From: Actinomycetota bacterium
GTDB taxonomy: Bacteria > Actinomycetota > Acidimicrobiia > Acidimicrobiales > Ilumatobacteraceae
Length of the DNA: 33,264 nt
Assembly (NCBI GenBank): GCA_015767405.1
Contig: JADWMG010000004.1
Location: 1 to 33,264 of the forward strand
Direction of reading: 5' to 3'
Position 1 is the stretch's first letter. Each line of letters opens with the position of its first letter. The notes beneath the pieces are model-generated. The model saw only the letters and a program-made list of their open reading frames with translations, was not told the origin of the DNA and did no database searches. A program made the translations under genes and the position numbers. Shown here one piece after another: positions 1 to 8,661 of the stretch.

Positions 1-32
1 CAGCGCGACGGCTGACGAGTCGCATCGCCCGT

Positions 33-665
33 TCAACGGGGTCTGTTGACGCTGACGAAGTCGTCGAGAATGCGGCCCGCTGTTGCCGCATCGAATTCTT
101 GTGGCGACATGAAGCGAATGAAAAGGAAGCTGCCGATGATCGAGGCCACTGCGAGGTCGAGGTCGATGTCGTGACGGATGTCTCCGGTCTCGATCGCCGA
201 TCTGATGATGGTTTGAAAGATTGGCTCGAATTCAGAGATGAGCTCATCGCGGACGGCCGTGACGGTGGGGTCGTGGAGCGCCCTTTCCATCATGATCGCC
301 ATCAGTGGTGCTCGCTGATCGTCTGCCAAGTCGTCGATGGCATGCTGGAAGAGAATCCCGAGGTCGGCTCTGACCTCTCCCGTGAGGGACGTGACCAGGG
401 GAGCGGTCTTCCCGAGTGCTTCGATTGTCGAGCGCAGCAGGTCGGCTCGGGTCGGCCAGTGTTTGTAGACCGTGGTGCGGCTGACGTTGGCAGAGCTGGC
501 GACGTTCGCGTGTGTGACGGCACTCGGGCCGTCAACCATCAGCAGTTCGACGGCAGCCTCGATAACGGCGGCGCGAGTCCTCTCGACTCGAGGGTCGTCT
601 GGGCGCGCGCCGGTACACGAGGCAGTCGCGTCGGTGGACGTCGTGGCTGGTGATGTCGGGGTCAT
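33..665 (-). CDS. TetR/AcrR-family transcriptional regulator
   Basis: A 210-residue DNA-binding repressor of the TetR type. The helix-turn-helix lies at about residues 47-66 (VTHANVASSANVSRTTVYKH), followed by the usual WPTRADLL helix; the rest is an all-helical ligand domain. It is divergent from an MMPL exporter gene, the classic arrangement in which the regulator controls both itself and the pump. The frame stays open to an ATG at 761, but I chose the ATG at 665. The longer starts would lie inside or upstream of the predicted promoter (-10 TAGAAT at 739-744), and residues added there show no TetR-like sequence. No strong Shine-Dalgarno is seen for either start. A short palindrome (28-40, CCCGTT-C-AACGGG) spans the stop codon. 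The inducer cannot be read from the sequence. The family call is firm and the target is inferred from position. Confidence 0.9.
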   Translation of the reverse strand: MTPTSPATTSTDATASCTGARPDDPRVERTRAAVIEAAVELLMVDGPSAVTHANVASSANVSRTTVYKHWPTRADLLRSTIEALGKTAPLVTSLTGEVRADLGILFQHAIDDLADDQRAPLMAIMMERALHDPTVTAVRDELISEFEPIFQTIIRSAIETGDIRHDIDLDLAVASIIGSFLFIRFMSPQEFDAATAGRILDDFVSVNRPR

Positions 666-696
666 GGAGCTGTGAGGGGAGTGGCGAGCGATCAGT

Positions 697-733
697 GTGT
701 CGTTTGACACGAATTCGTCTAGATGTTTGCAAT
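697..733 (+). promoter_or_regulatory. Promoter of the MMPL gene with an overlapping inverted repeat
   Basis: A perfect -35 hexamer TTGACA (704-709) is followed after 18 bp by TGCAAT (728-733, four of six matches to a -10). It would start RNA near 740, about 24 nt before the MMPL ATG. The -35 is embedded in the inverted repeat GTGTC-GTTT-GACAC (697-710), a plausible second binding site for the divergent TetR regulator. The hexamers are read directly; their function is inferred. Confidence 0.5.
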
Positions 734-738
734 TGAGC

Positions 739-768
739 ATTCTACTGGACACACTGTCCAATAATGAA
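739..768 (-). promoter_or_regulatory. tetR promoter with perfect 15-bp operator-like palindrome
   Basis: TGGACA-CAC-TGTCCA (746-760) is a perfect inverted repeat directly before the MMPL ATG at 764. On the minus strand it fills the spacer between TTCATT (763-768) and TAGAAT (739-744), an 18-bp spacing. A TetR dimer bound here would block its own promoter and also the start of the exporter transcript. This fits autoregulation in the family. The palindrome is seen; binding is inferred. Confidence 0.6.
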
Positions 769-3069
769 CACGACGTCCACTTCCCTCATTGATCCAGCTG
801 ACGAAGCGTCGTCCAGCACGCCCGACTCCCTGTCCGCTTGGGCTCGACTGGGACGTTTCGGATTTCGGAATCGTTGGCCGGTGCTCGGGGCCTGGATTGT
901 GGTTCTTGTCGCAGTATTCGCCATGGTCGGAACGGTCGGTACCTCGAGCGACAGTTCGTTCTCAATTCCCGACTCCGAGTCCAAGAACGGGTTCATCACA
1001 CTCGACGAGTACTTCGGCGGCGTTGGCAGCGGGCGCTCGGGATCGATTGTTTTCTATGCCGAACAGGGCGTCGACGAGCCCGATGTGCAAGCTGCAATGA
1101 CCGAGATGTTCGCGGCGGCCGATGACATCGAAGGTGTCATGCTGGTGAGCCCATATTCACCCGAAGGCCAACAGCTCGGGCTCGTTGCGACCGAAGGTGA
1201 TCAGGCCGGCCTGATCGCGTATGCCCAGGTTGACCTCTCCGAAGACATTTCCGAGGGAAGATCAGCCGAGATCGGCACGGAAATCGCAGGCCTGGCACCT
1301 GTCGGTATCGATGGGCTTCAGGTCGAGATCGGAGGCCAAGCACTGGCTGGGTTCGAACCACCGCAGTCCGAGATGATCGGCCTGGCCTTTGCCATTGTCG
1401 TGTTGATCCTGGCGTTCGGCTCGGTACTCGCCATGGGGCTGCCCATCGGTGTTGCGTTGTTCGGGGTCAGTATCGGTGCCGGAATCACGCTGCTGCTCTC
1501 GAGTGTGTTGTCAGTTCCCGACTTTGCGCTCACGCTTGGAGCGATGATCGGCCTCGGTGTCGGCATCGACTACGCCCTCTTCATAGTCACTCGATACCGC
1601 GAAGGTCTGAAGGCCGGTCACTCTCCGGAAGATGCCACCGTCGCTGCAATCGATACAGCGGGCCGTGCCGTGGTGTTCGCCGGTTTCACTGTCGTGATCT
1701 CGCTCCTCGGCATGTTCATCATGGGTCTCCCTTTCATCAATGGTCTTGCCACCGGTGCCGCTGTCACCGTGCTGGTGACCATGGTTGCTTCGATCACGCT
1801 GCTTCCCGCCTTTCTGGGCTTTGCCGGGAGTCGAGTCGATGTCACGCGCCGTCGGGGTCTCATCGCCGCCGGACTCGTAGCCGTCGCCCTGCTCGGTCTC
1901 GGTCTCGGAATCCAGCCTCTGCTAATCGGCGCCCCGCTCGCGGTGGTCGTTCTGCTTGCGTCGCTTGCCTACGCTCCGCTGCGCAAGGAACTACCGCCGC
2001 GGAAAGAGAAGCCGCTTCGCCAAACGACCGCGTATCGGTGGAGTCGTTTTGTGCAGAAGAATCCGTGGAAGGTCGCGCTCAGCACGAGCATCTTTCTGCT
2101 TCTGCTCTCGATACCGGTGCTCAACATGCGATTGGGTTTCAGCGACGAGAGCAACAGCGCCGAGGGCACAACGACGCGCGAGGCCTACGAGCTGATCAGC
2201 GACGGTTTTGGTCCAGGGGCCAACGGTCCGTTGCTTCTCACCGCCGAGCTGACCGGCCCGCAGGACGCGCAGGTTCTCACGGGCCTTGTTGAAACGCTCG
2301 AGTCGACCGAGGGTGTCGCAGAGGCCAACGGTCCGATCCCGAACAGTTTCGATGCGCCGGAGGCGGTCATCATCCAGGTGATACCGACAACTGGTCCGCA
2401 AGACGAAGCCACAACTGACCTCGTCGGGACGCTTCGTGACGACGTCGTGCCGGAAGCCACGGCGGGCAGTGATCTCGTAGTCAACGTGACAGGTTCAGTG
2501 GCTGCCAACATAGATTTCAGTTCGTACCTCGCTGCTCGCCTCCCGATCTTCTTCGGGGCGGTTTTGACGCTCTCGTTCCTCCTACTGATGATGGTGTTCC
2601 GATCGTTGCTCGTGCCGCTCAAGGCCGTGATCATGAACATGTTGTCGATCGGCGCTTCCTGCTGTCGCGGGTCAAGGAGGAGTTCGATCGCACAGGCGAT
2701 CCGGTCGAGTCGGTTGCCGACGGGCTAGCCGCGTCAGCGCGGGTGATCACGGCGGCCGCGGCGATCATGATCGTCGTGTTCGGCAGCTTCGTGCTCGAAG
2801 AGGATCGGATCATCAAGATGTTCGGGCTCGGGCTCGCGACGGCGGTATTCCTCGATGCGACGCTTGTTCGAATGCTTCTTGTTCCCGCGACGATGGAGTT
2901 GCTGGGAGCGCGGAACTGGTGGCTACCAAAGTGGCTCGACCGGATATTGCCGACCCTCAACGTCGAGGGTGGGGTGCACTCCTCAGCAATTTCTCTGGCG
3001 CACGACGCCGAGCAACGTGACGCAGCCGGCGACGACGAACAGTCAGGCAAAGAACTAATCGATGCCTGA
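764..3069 (+). pseudogene. MMPL/RND-family transporter, disrupted by an internal deletion and frameshift
   Basis: This gene encoded an MMPL-type RND membrane exporter of lipids or hydrophobic compounds. The first frame runs from 764 to a stop at 2728. It holds TM1 (about residues 40-57), the first extracellular domain, a TM2-6 block with the conserved GIDYALF (D269-Y270, proton-relay position), and the second half up to MNMLSIGA (about residue 631). It then turns into 23 unrelated residues. The true C-terminus continues in another frame from about 2656 (FLLSRVKEEFDRTGDP...) to the stop at 3069. Intact relatives have roughly 50 residues between LSIGA and FLLSRV, including the TM10 GLSMDYE motif; these are missing here, so about 150 bp (not a multiple of three) has been lost around 2654-2660. 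The gene should not make a working pump. An assembly error is the main alternative. It is divergent from a TetR regulator. Confidence 0.85.
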
Positions 3070-3098
3070 TGGGTCAGGCCCGCCCCACCTGTGCCATT

Positions 3099-3150
3099 AG
3101 ATTTGTGTCGGCACTTACGTCGACATCACAGGTTTTTGCTGACACAAACT
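3099..3150. repeat. 52-bp inverted-repeat element, copy 1
   Basis: The arms TTTGTGTCGGCA (3102-3113) and TGCTGACACAAA (3137-3148) are inverted repeats with one G:T-type mismatch around a 23-bp centre. It sits between the ends of two convergent genes, immediately followed by a second copy with a 61-bp period. A third copy lies 16 kb away. It may act as a two-way terminator or be a small mobile palindromic element (REP or MITE-like); no transposase is present in the window. Confidence 0.8.
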
Positions 3151-3159
3151 CCCGGGCTG

Positions 3160-3211
3160 AGATTTGTGTCGGCACTTACGGTGACGCCACGGGTTTCTGC
3201 TGACACAAACT
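3160..3211. repeat. 52-bp inverted-repeat element, copy 2
   Basis: This differs from copy 1 at six of 52 positions, all in the central part and loop-side edge, while the outer arms are identical. It is separated from copy 1 by nine bases. Conservation of the arms with drift in the centre suggests the ends are what is recognised or folded. The convergent gap 3070-3249 holds nothing else that I can identify. Confidence 0.8.
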
Positions 3212-3249
3212 GAGTGGGCGCGACTAGGGGTTGTGGGATCGGAATCAGG

Positions 3250-4092
3250 TCAGAGCTTTGGAGCGGCGCTGTCTCCGAAGCTGGCCGCGCCGCTGGACCC
3301 GCGGAGCACATCGAGTGGATCGCGGAGATCGTCGACGTAGCCGAGTGCGTAAGCACCGGTCCGGTACCCCATCAGCCGTAGGAGGTCATCGGGGAGCTCT
3401 TCGGCAATTTCGCGGGGTACGGACAGGTACTGATTTTCCTCCTGCCGCAGCCAACCGACGTTGTAGGTGATGTTCATCCCGATGCGTGTGTTGTCAGACC
3501 TATTCTCGCCGCCGCCGTGATACACCTTGCCGGTATAGAGCAGGCACGAACCCTTTGACATTTCCGCTGGGACGGTTTCGTCAATGGTGTGTTCGAAGCT
3601 GTTCGGAAGGTGCTGGCTCCCTGGCATCAACCTTGTTGCACCGTTCTCCTCCGTGAAGTCGGTCATCGCCCAGATCGTGTTGCACTGAACGTCGTAGTCG
3701 TCGGGAAACTCGAAGAAATCGAACGCCCATTGATCACGGTGGATTGTCTGGCCCGGCGAGTCCGGTCCTATCGAAATGAGCTGTGTCAGGTGCAGCTGGT
3801 AGTTCTTCGCGCGGTGGAGCAGTTTGCCTACAACATCGAGGACCATCGGATGTTGAACGATTTGATGGGTGGCGGGCGAGCGGCCGATGAGCCCACCCGT
3901 TCGTTTGGTAGCGCGTCCCGAAAAATCGTCCGTGCCCGAAGGTGTCGCTTCGATGTACGGCCTCATTTCGGACGCGATTCGATCGATGAGCTCGACGTCG
4001 GCTAAGCCGTCGATGATCAGGGCAGCATCTCGTTGCAGAACGTCGTGGACCTCGTTGGCGGATGCGGTGGCCGGAAGGTGAGTGACGCTCAT
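3250..4092 (-). CDS. Phytanoyl-CoA dioxygenase (PhyH)-family protein
   Basis: A 280-residue protein with the fold of the PhyH group of Fe(II)/2-oxoglutarate-dependent oxygenases, which hydroxylate or halogenate small molecules and acyl-thioesters. The metal triad is visible: H118-x-D120 in TIHRDQW and the distal H192 in KVYHGGGENR, with R203 (NTRIG) placed to hold 2-oxoglutarate. The length is normal for the family. The frame is open to 4152, but the ATG at 4092 matches the usual N-terminus; the added 20 residues are unlike the family. It points away from the ABC operon and converges on the broken MMPL gene. The substrate cannot be inferred. A cytoplasmic location is likely, since there is no signal peptide. 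Confidence 0.85.
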   Translation of the reverse strand: MSVTHLPATASANEVHDVLQRDAALIIDGLADVELIDRIASEMRPYIEATPSGTDDFSGRATKRTGGLIGRSPATHQIVQHPMVLDVVGKLLHRAKNYQLHLTQLISIGPDSPGQTIHRDQWAFDFFEFPDDYDVQCNTIWAMTDFTEENGATRLMPGSQHLPNSFEHTIDETVPAEMSKGSCLLYTGKVYHGGGENRSDNTRIGMNITYNVGWLRQEENQYLSVPREIAEELPDDLLRLMGYRTGAYALGYVDDLRDPLDVLRGSSGAASFGDSAAPKL

Positions 4093-4163
4093 GGGCCAAC
4101 GGTACTGAGCGAGATGGGATCGTCCGGTAGCGAGCCGCGAGATGAGCTGCAAGAATCGGAGCG

Positions 4164-5123
4164 GTGACCGCCATTATCGAGACTCAGGGCCTGGTCATGC
4201 AGTTTCCTTCCACACTTGCTCTGGACCAACTCGATCTCTCGGTTCCCCCCGGGGTAACAGGCTTGGTCGGCGCCAATGGCGCTGGCAAGACCACCTTGAT
4301 CTCCCTCGCTCTTGGGTTGCTGAAGCCGACCAGCGGCTCGATCACCGTGCTTGGTCTCGATCCAACAACGGACGGACCCGTTCTGCGAGCGCAGATCGGC
4401 TACGGGCCCGAACGCAATGTCTTTCCGGACGACCTTCGTGCGTACGACTACGTCCGACACCTCACTGAGGTGAAGGGCCTTCCCCGCGATGAGGCGCGGA
4501 GTCGTGCCAGCGATTCGTTGTTTCTCGTAGGTCTGGGCGAAGAGCGGTTCCGGGCACTCGGCACGATGTCGACCGGACAGCGCCAGCGGGTGAAACTTGC
4601 CCAGGCGATCGCTGCCGATCCACACCTGATCGTTCTCGATGAGCCAACCGACGGGCTCGATCCGGTGCAGCGCGACTACATGCTCGGGATCATCGTGCAG
4701 ATCAACCGGGAATTCGGAATTGACGTGCTTCTCTCGTCGCACGTTCTCGAAGAGGTCGAGCGAGTCTGTGACCACGTGGTTGCGTTGTCCGAAGGCGCTC
4801 TGGTTGCTCAAGGGTCGATGGCTGAACTGGCTGGCGCGTCCGGCGGAATTGATTTGGAGTTGGTCCAGATTGACGATCGACTCGGAGCCATTGACGAGGT
4901 CGTCTGTTCGCTGATTGCTGGCGGAGCCACCGTCAGGCGCTCGGGGATGGTCTTGTCAATCGGGGGTAAGCCCGACGATGATCTTTTTGATCTGGCGAAC
5001 GTTTCGGTGGCGAGTGCCGGCGCACGAATTCGCCGTTTGGGCCAGCATCGTCGGACCCTTGATGACATCTTCGCACCGCACAACTCGACCGGAAGCAGTC
5101 CAGAACTAGGAGCTACTTCGTGA
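4164..5123 (+). CDS. ABC transporter ATP-binding protein (first pair)
   Basis: A 319-residue ABC-2-type ATPase. Walker A GANGAGKTT (36-44), signature STGQRQR (136-142), Walker B LIVLDE (155-160, with E160 as the catalytic base) and the switch H193 (SSHVLEE) are all present. About 90 residues follow the nucleotide-binding domain, as in DrrA/NatA-like exporters. Translation starts at GTG 4164 behind a GGAG motif. The stop overlaps the next start by 4 bp (GTGA), so it is translationally coupled to the permease at 5120. It powers export or lipid handling with that membrane partner. The substrate is unknown. This is the first gene of a five-gene operon. Confidence 0.92.
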   Translation: MTAIIETQGLVMQFPSTLALDQLDLSVPPGVTGLVGANGAGKTTLISLALGLLKPTSGSITVLGLDPTTDGPVLRAQIGYGPERNVFPDDLRAYDYVRHLTEVKGLPRDEARSRASDSLFLVGLGEERFRALGTMSTGQRQRVKLAQAIAADPHLIVLDEPTDGLDPVQRDYMLGIIVQINREFGIDVLLSSHVLEEVERVCDHVVALSEGALVAQGSMAELAGASGGIDLELVQIDDRLGAIDEVVCSLIAGGATVRRSGMVLSIGGKPDDDLFDLANVSVASAGARIRRLGQHRRTLDDIFAPHNSTGSSPELGATS

Positions 5124-5995
5124 GTGGTCGCGGCGATGCACACATCGTTGAGCGCGGCTTCCAACCATATGAGGGAGAGCGCTCCGGAGTTGCTGGGGCC
5201 ATTCGAAGTGTTAGCTGGGAGAGCATCCGGGCGACGCTCGGCCTTGGGCGACCCGCTCGATACAAGATCTTCCCGGTCATCGCCGTGGTGATCGCCTACT
5301 TGCCCGCAGTTGTGTTCATCGGAGTAGCCGTCCTCATCCCGGGCAACATCCTCGAACCGGAAGAGGTGGCTGACTATCCGGGATACTACGGATTCATCAC
5401 ATTGGCCATTCTGCTCTTCGCAGCGATGGTGGCGCCTGAGGTACTTGTTTCGGACCGTCGCAACGGCATGCTCGCTATGTATCTGTCGACTCCGCTGGAT
5501 CGTGGGACCTATCTCACGGCAAAGGCGATTGCTGTGGCCTCGACGCTCGCTCTCGTAACGCTCGGACCGCCCGTCTTGATGTTGCTCGGGTACACCGTGG
5601 AGGGGTCCGGACCCGATGGTCTCGGCGGCTGGCTACTCGTACTGTTTCGTATCGCGATTTCTGGCCTCGCTGTGTCTGGCGCCCTCACGGCAGTTTCGAT
5701 GGCGGCTTCGAGCCTCACCGATCGACGAGCCTTTGCGGCGATCGCGATTGTTCTCGTTGTACTTGTCTCGCCGGCTCTTGCGGCCGCGCTCGTGGAAGGC
5801 GCCGGACTGTCGCCCTATTGGCGGCTACTCGATCTCTACTCAATGCCGTTTGAATTGGTGTTCCGAATATTTGGCCAGCCGGGCAACTTCCCTGAAGTCT
5901 CAACGCTGAGTGTCGTTGCGGTGAACCTGGCGTGGACGGTCGGTGGTCTGGCGATCGTCTGGTGGCGGTACTCGAGGCTGGTGATTGCGCGATGA
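5120..5995 (+). CDS. ABC-2-type transporter permease (first pair)
   Basis: A 291-residue integral membrane protein with about six hydrophobic segments (the first at about residues 48-73, the last at about 265-285). A cytoplasmic N-terminus carries a GFQPYEGERSG stretch, which I associate with actinobacterial permeases of this type. A large loop between the first two helices contains EPEEVADYPGYYG. It starts at a GTG that overlaps the upstream ATPase stop (GTGA), and its own stop overlaps the ATG of the second ATPase (ATGA). It most likely forms the membrane channel for the ATPase at 4164. The sequence gives no substrate. Confidence 0.85.
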   Translation: MSGRGDAHIVERGFQPYEGERSGVAGAIRSVSWESIRATLGLGRPARYKIFPVIAVVIAYLPAVVFIGVAVLIPGNILEPEEVADYPGYYGFITLAILLFAAMVAPEVLVSDRRNGMLAMYLSTPLDRGTYLTAKAIAVASTLALVTLGPPVLMLLGYTVEGSGPDGLGGWLLVLFRIAISGLAVSGALTAVSMAASSLTDRRAFAAIAIVLVVLVSPALAAALVEGAGLSPYWRLLDLYSMPFELVFRIFGQPGNFPEVSTLSVVAVNLAWTVGGLAIVWWRYSRLVIAR

Positions 5996-6966
5996 CCGAA
6001 CTCCCACCCCCGGTAGTCCAGGCTCCGGCGCCACCCGCGCCGACCAACTACCCCGGAATGATCGCGGTGGACAACGTGTCGAAGTTCTTCGGTTCCGTTG
6101 TGGCAGTCAGCGAAGTCAGCTTCTCGATCGACGAGGGAGTAACTGCGTTGCTTGGCCCGAACGGGGCCGGAAAGTCGACGTTGTTCCGAATGATGTGCGG
6201 GCTCACGCCACCGTCGCGTGGCACTGTTCAGGTACTAGGCACCGACCCGCGTCACGACCGAGCGGTGCGCGGACGGATTTCACTTGTTGCCCAACAGGAC
6301 GCGCTCTTCGATCATCTCAGCGCCTCCGAGTTCGTTGTATTCGCGGCTCGAACTCAGGCGGTGAGGGATGCGGATGACGCGGCGGCGGGTGCGCTCGAGG
6401 CCGTCGAATTGTCCGATGTTGGATCGAAACCATTGGGACAATTCTCCAAGGGGATGCGCCAGCGCGTGAAGATCGCCTCGGCGCTTGTCAATGATCCCGA
6501 GGTATTGATCCTCGACGAGCCGCTGGCCGGGCTTGATCCTGTTCAGCGCAGGAACATGATCGCCCTGTTTCACCGGTTGGGAGATGAGGGTCGCTGTGTT
6601 CTGGTGTCGAGCCACGTGCTCGACGAGGTTGCACGATTGGGTTCGCGAGTCTTGGTGATTGCCCAGGGCCGACTCATTGCGAGTGGCGACTACCGCGATC
6701 TTCGCGACTTGATGGATGATCGCCCTCATCGGATCCGTGTCGGCGCTTCCGACCCGCGGAAGTTGGGGTCGGCACTCGTTGATCACGGGCTGGTCAGTGG
6801 GCTTTCGCTGGACGATGGCTACGTGCTGGTCGACACACTCGATGTGGATGCGTTCGGTCGGCAGTTGGCTGTCCTCGCTGTTGACCTGGGTGTTCGCCTC
6901 ACCGAGGTCAGTCCGCTCGACGATGACCTCGAGTCGGTCTTTCGATATCTCGTGGAGGGCCGATGA
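5992..6966 (+). CDS. ABC transporter ATP-binding protein (second pair)
   Basis: A 324-residue ATPase with a proline-rich N-terminus (PPPVVQAPAPPAP). It has Walker A GPNGAGKST (55-63), signature FSKGMRQ (151-157), Walker B VLILDE (171-176) and H208 in SSHVL. The ATG at 5992 overlaps the preceding stop as ATGA; an in-frame start further up (5932) would lie inside the permease gene and add non-family residues. It is a distinct paralogue of the ATPase at 4164, so the operon encodes two non-identical ATPases and two permeases. They could form one mixed complex or two separate transporters. The ATPase call is firm and the pairing is inferred from gene order. Confidence 0.92.
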   Translation: MTELPPPVVQAPAPPAPTNYPGMIAVDNVSKFFGSVVAVSEVSFSIDEGVTALLGPNGAGKSTLFRMMCGLTPPSRGTVQVLGTDPRHDRAVRGRISLVAQQDALFDHLSASEFVVFAARTQAVRDADDAAAGALEAVELSDVGSKPLGQFSKGMRQRVKIASALVNDPEVLILDEPLAGLDPVQRRNMIALFHRLGDEGRCVLVSSHVLDEVARLGSRVLVIAQGRLIASGDYRDLRDLMDDRPHRIRVGASDPRKLGSALVDHGLVSGLSLDDGYVLVDTLDVDAFGRQLAVLAVDLGVRLTEVSPLDDDLESVFRYLVEGR

Positions 6967-7730
6967 CCACCGTCGATACGCAACGCTCAGACGCCGACCG
7001 TCCTGTTCGCGAGGTGCCATCGCTCACTGCGATCGCGTTGACGTACCGGATTGTGTTGCGCCAGTTGACGAGTCGCGGACGAATCATTGCTCTGACCATG
7101 TTGGCATTGGTGGCCCCTGTGGCCGGATGGGCGCTCGGAAGTTCCGATGCGTCACTCAATGATGCGGTCCGGTTGATTGCAAGTATCGGACTAGGTCTAG
7201 TCATACCTGTTGTCGCATTGGTGTTCGGTGGCGCGGCGATTGGCGACCTCCGAGATGACAAGACACTCGTCTATTTGTGGCTTCGCCCGATGGCTCGATG
7301 GCCGATCGTAGTTGGCGCAGCAGGAGCGGCCTGGACGCTGACCGCGCCCATCACCCTCATCCCTGTTGTGGCAGCGGCGATCTTGACCGGTACCGGTAGC
7401 GGCATTGTGACCGGCACCCTCATCGCTGGCTGTATCGGTGTGACCGTTTATGTTGCGGTCTTCACCTTTCTCGGGACGTGGCTCAAACGCTTCATCGTGT
7501 GGGGCCTGGCATACATTTTGATCTGGGAGGGATTTGTTGCGCGGGCGGGCCCCGGTGTTGCGCGGGTTGCGCTTCGCAAGTACACACGCTCGATCCTCGT
7601 GGAGCAGACCGGCGTCGACCTTGATCTCGCCGACTTCTCGCTCGCTGTCGGCATCATCGTGCCTCTGTTAGCGGCTGTTGTCGCGTTGGCCCTCGCAGCG
7701 TGGCGTCTCGGTGCCCAGGACATCGACTGA
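6963..7730 (+). CDS. ABC-2-type transporter permease (second pair)
   Basis: A 255-residue membrane protein with about six predicted helices and a short, charged cytoplasmic N-terminus. GDLRDDKTLVYLWLRP between helices 2 and 3 resembles the coupling region that follows GxxxxE/D-R in ABC-2 permeases. The start codon overlaps the stop of the ATPase at 5992-6966 (ATGA), the third such overlap in a row. It is the likely membrane partner of that ATPase. It is shorter than the permease at 5120 and shows no obvious sequence repeat of it. Confidence 0.82.
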   Translation: MTTVDTQRSDADRPVREVPSLTAIALTYRIVLRQLTSRGRIIALTMLALVAPVAGWALGSSDASLNDAVRLIASIGLGLVIPVVALVFGGAAIGDLRDDKTLVYLWLRPMARWPIVVGAAGAAWTLTAPITLIPVVAAAILTGTGSGIVTGTLIAGCIGVTVYVAVFTFLGTWLKRFIVWGLAYILIWEGFVARAGPGVARVALRKYTRSILVEQTGVDLDLADFSLAVGIIVPLLAAVVALALAAWRLGAQDID

Positions 7731-7736
7731 GCGGCG

Positions 7737-8648
7737 ATGAACTCGGTACGCGTCGGATTCCAGCTGACAGGAGAACATGAACGCGACCCCCTAGCCGCGG
7801 CGCGGCGGGCCGAGGAACTCGGCTTCGACATTTTGCTTGCCAGCGATCACGTTGGCCCGGGCCCTGCGCCGCTGCCAATGCTTGCGGCAATGGCCGCGGT
7901 AACTACAACGATCCGGCTCGGCACGTTCGTGCTCAACAACGACATGCGTAACCCGGTGCAACTTGCGTGGGAGGCGGCGACCATCGATCGTCTCTCCAAC
8001 GGCCGATTCGAGCTAGGCCTAGGCGCTGGACACACCCCTCAGGAATACGCCGCCACTGGGCTCGATATGTCTTCGGGACTCGAACGGAAAGCGCGTTTGG
8101 CCGAGTCCGTTGAGATCATCAGGCAACTGCTCGACGGGTCGCCGGTTGACTTCGATGGAGTCCACTATCACGTACGCGATGCTCAGATTGACGCGGCGGC
8201 TCAGGAGAGGGTTCCGATCCTTGTCGGCGGTAACGGCACTCGCCTGCTCGCGCATGCGGGCAGGCACGCGGACATCATCGGTTTTCAGGGGCTCGGCCGA
8301 ACTGCAGGCGACGGACACAGTCACGGTGTGCGGTGGGATACAGATTGGCTCGACGCCCAGGTCGGACAGGTGCGCGATGGTGCAGGTGACCGTTTCGACC
8401 AGGTCGAAATGAACGCTCTCGTGCAGGTTGTCGAGGTCACCGATGACCGCGGCGCGGCGCTGTCGAGAGTCTGTGATCGTGTTCGTGGGTTGTCGATCGA
8501 TGATGCAGCTGTGATTCCGTACATCCTTGTTGGATCGATCGACGAGATCGTCCAGCAGATGCGAGCCGGCAAGGAGCGTTGGGGAATCAGCTACTACGTC
8601 GTTCGAGAACTGGATGCATTCCGGCCCATCCTGGAGGCCCTCGGATAG
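7737..8648 (+). CDS. LLM-class F420-dependent oxidoreductase
   Basis: A 303-residue TIM-barrel oxidoreductase of the luciferase-like monooxygenase superfamily. Family marks are EELGFDILLASDH near residue 35, TTTIRLGTFVLNN near 60-72, LSNGRFELGLGAGH near 95-108, and a C-terminal part that varies around substrate binding. Overall it resembles the actinobacterial MSMEG_2516-type group (TIGR03621) that uses the deazaflavin F420, as far as I can judge by eye. It follows the ABC operon by 6 bp and is probably cotranscribed. The link to the transporter is unclear. FMN use instead of F420 cannot be excluded by sequence alone. Confidence 0.85.
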   Translation: MNSVRVGFQLTGEHERDPLAAARRAEELGFDILLASDHVGPGPAPLPMLAAMAAVTTTIRLGTFVLNNDMRNPVQLAWEAATIDRLSNGRFELGLGAGHTPQEYAATGLDMSSGLERKARLAESVEIIRQLLDGSPVDFDGVHYHVRDAQIDAAAQERVPILVGGNGTRLLAHAGRHADIIGFQGLGRTAGDGHSHGVRWDTDWLDAQVGQVRDGAGDRFDQVEMNALVQVVEVTDDRGAALSRVCDRVRGLSIDDAAVIPYILVGSIDEIVQQMRAGKERWGISYYVVRELDAFRPILEALG

Positions 8649-8661
8649 AGAGGGTTGAGTC

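Noticed and set aside
99-653. Long plus-strand open frame opposite the TetR gene
   Set aside because: It has no recognisable domain and mirrors codon bias of the TetR frame; the minus strand has a clear HTH.
666-761. TetR start at 761 or 740
   Set aside because: These starts lie in or above the predicted promoter and operator, and the extra residues are not TetR-like.
2656-2743. Programmed frameshift in the MMPL gene
   Set aside because: The two frames do not join to a full protein: about 50 conserved residues including a membrane motif are missing, and no slippery heptamer is seen. A deletion explains it better.
2743-3069. Separate small membrane-protein gene
   Set aside because: It is the homologous C-terminal end of the MMPL protein, continuous in frame back to about 2656, with no ribosome site of its own.
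3099-3211. Two tandem repeats as a CRISPR array
   Set aside because: There are only two units, each an internal inverted repeat, separated by nine bases with no spacer-sized unique sequence and no cas genes; a third copy lies alone 16 kb away.
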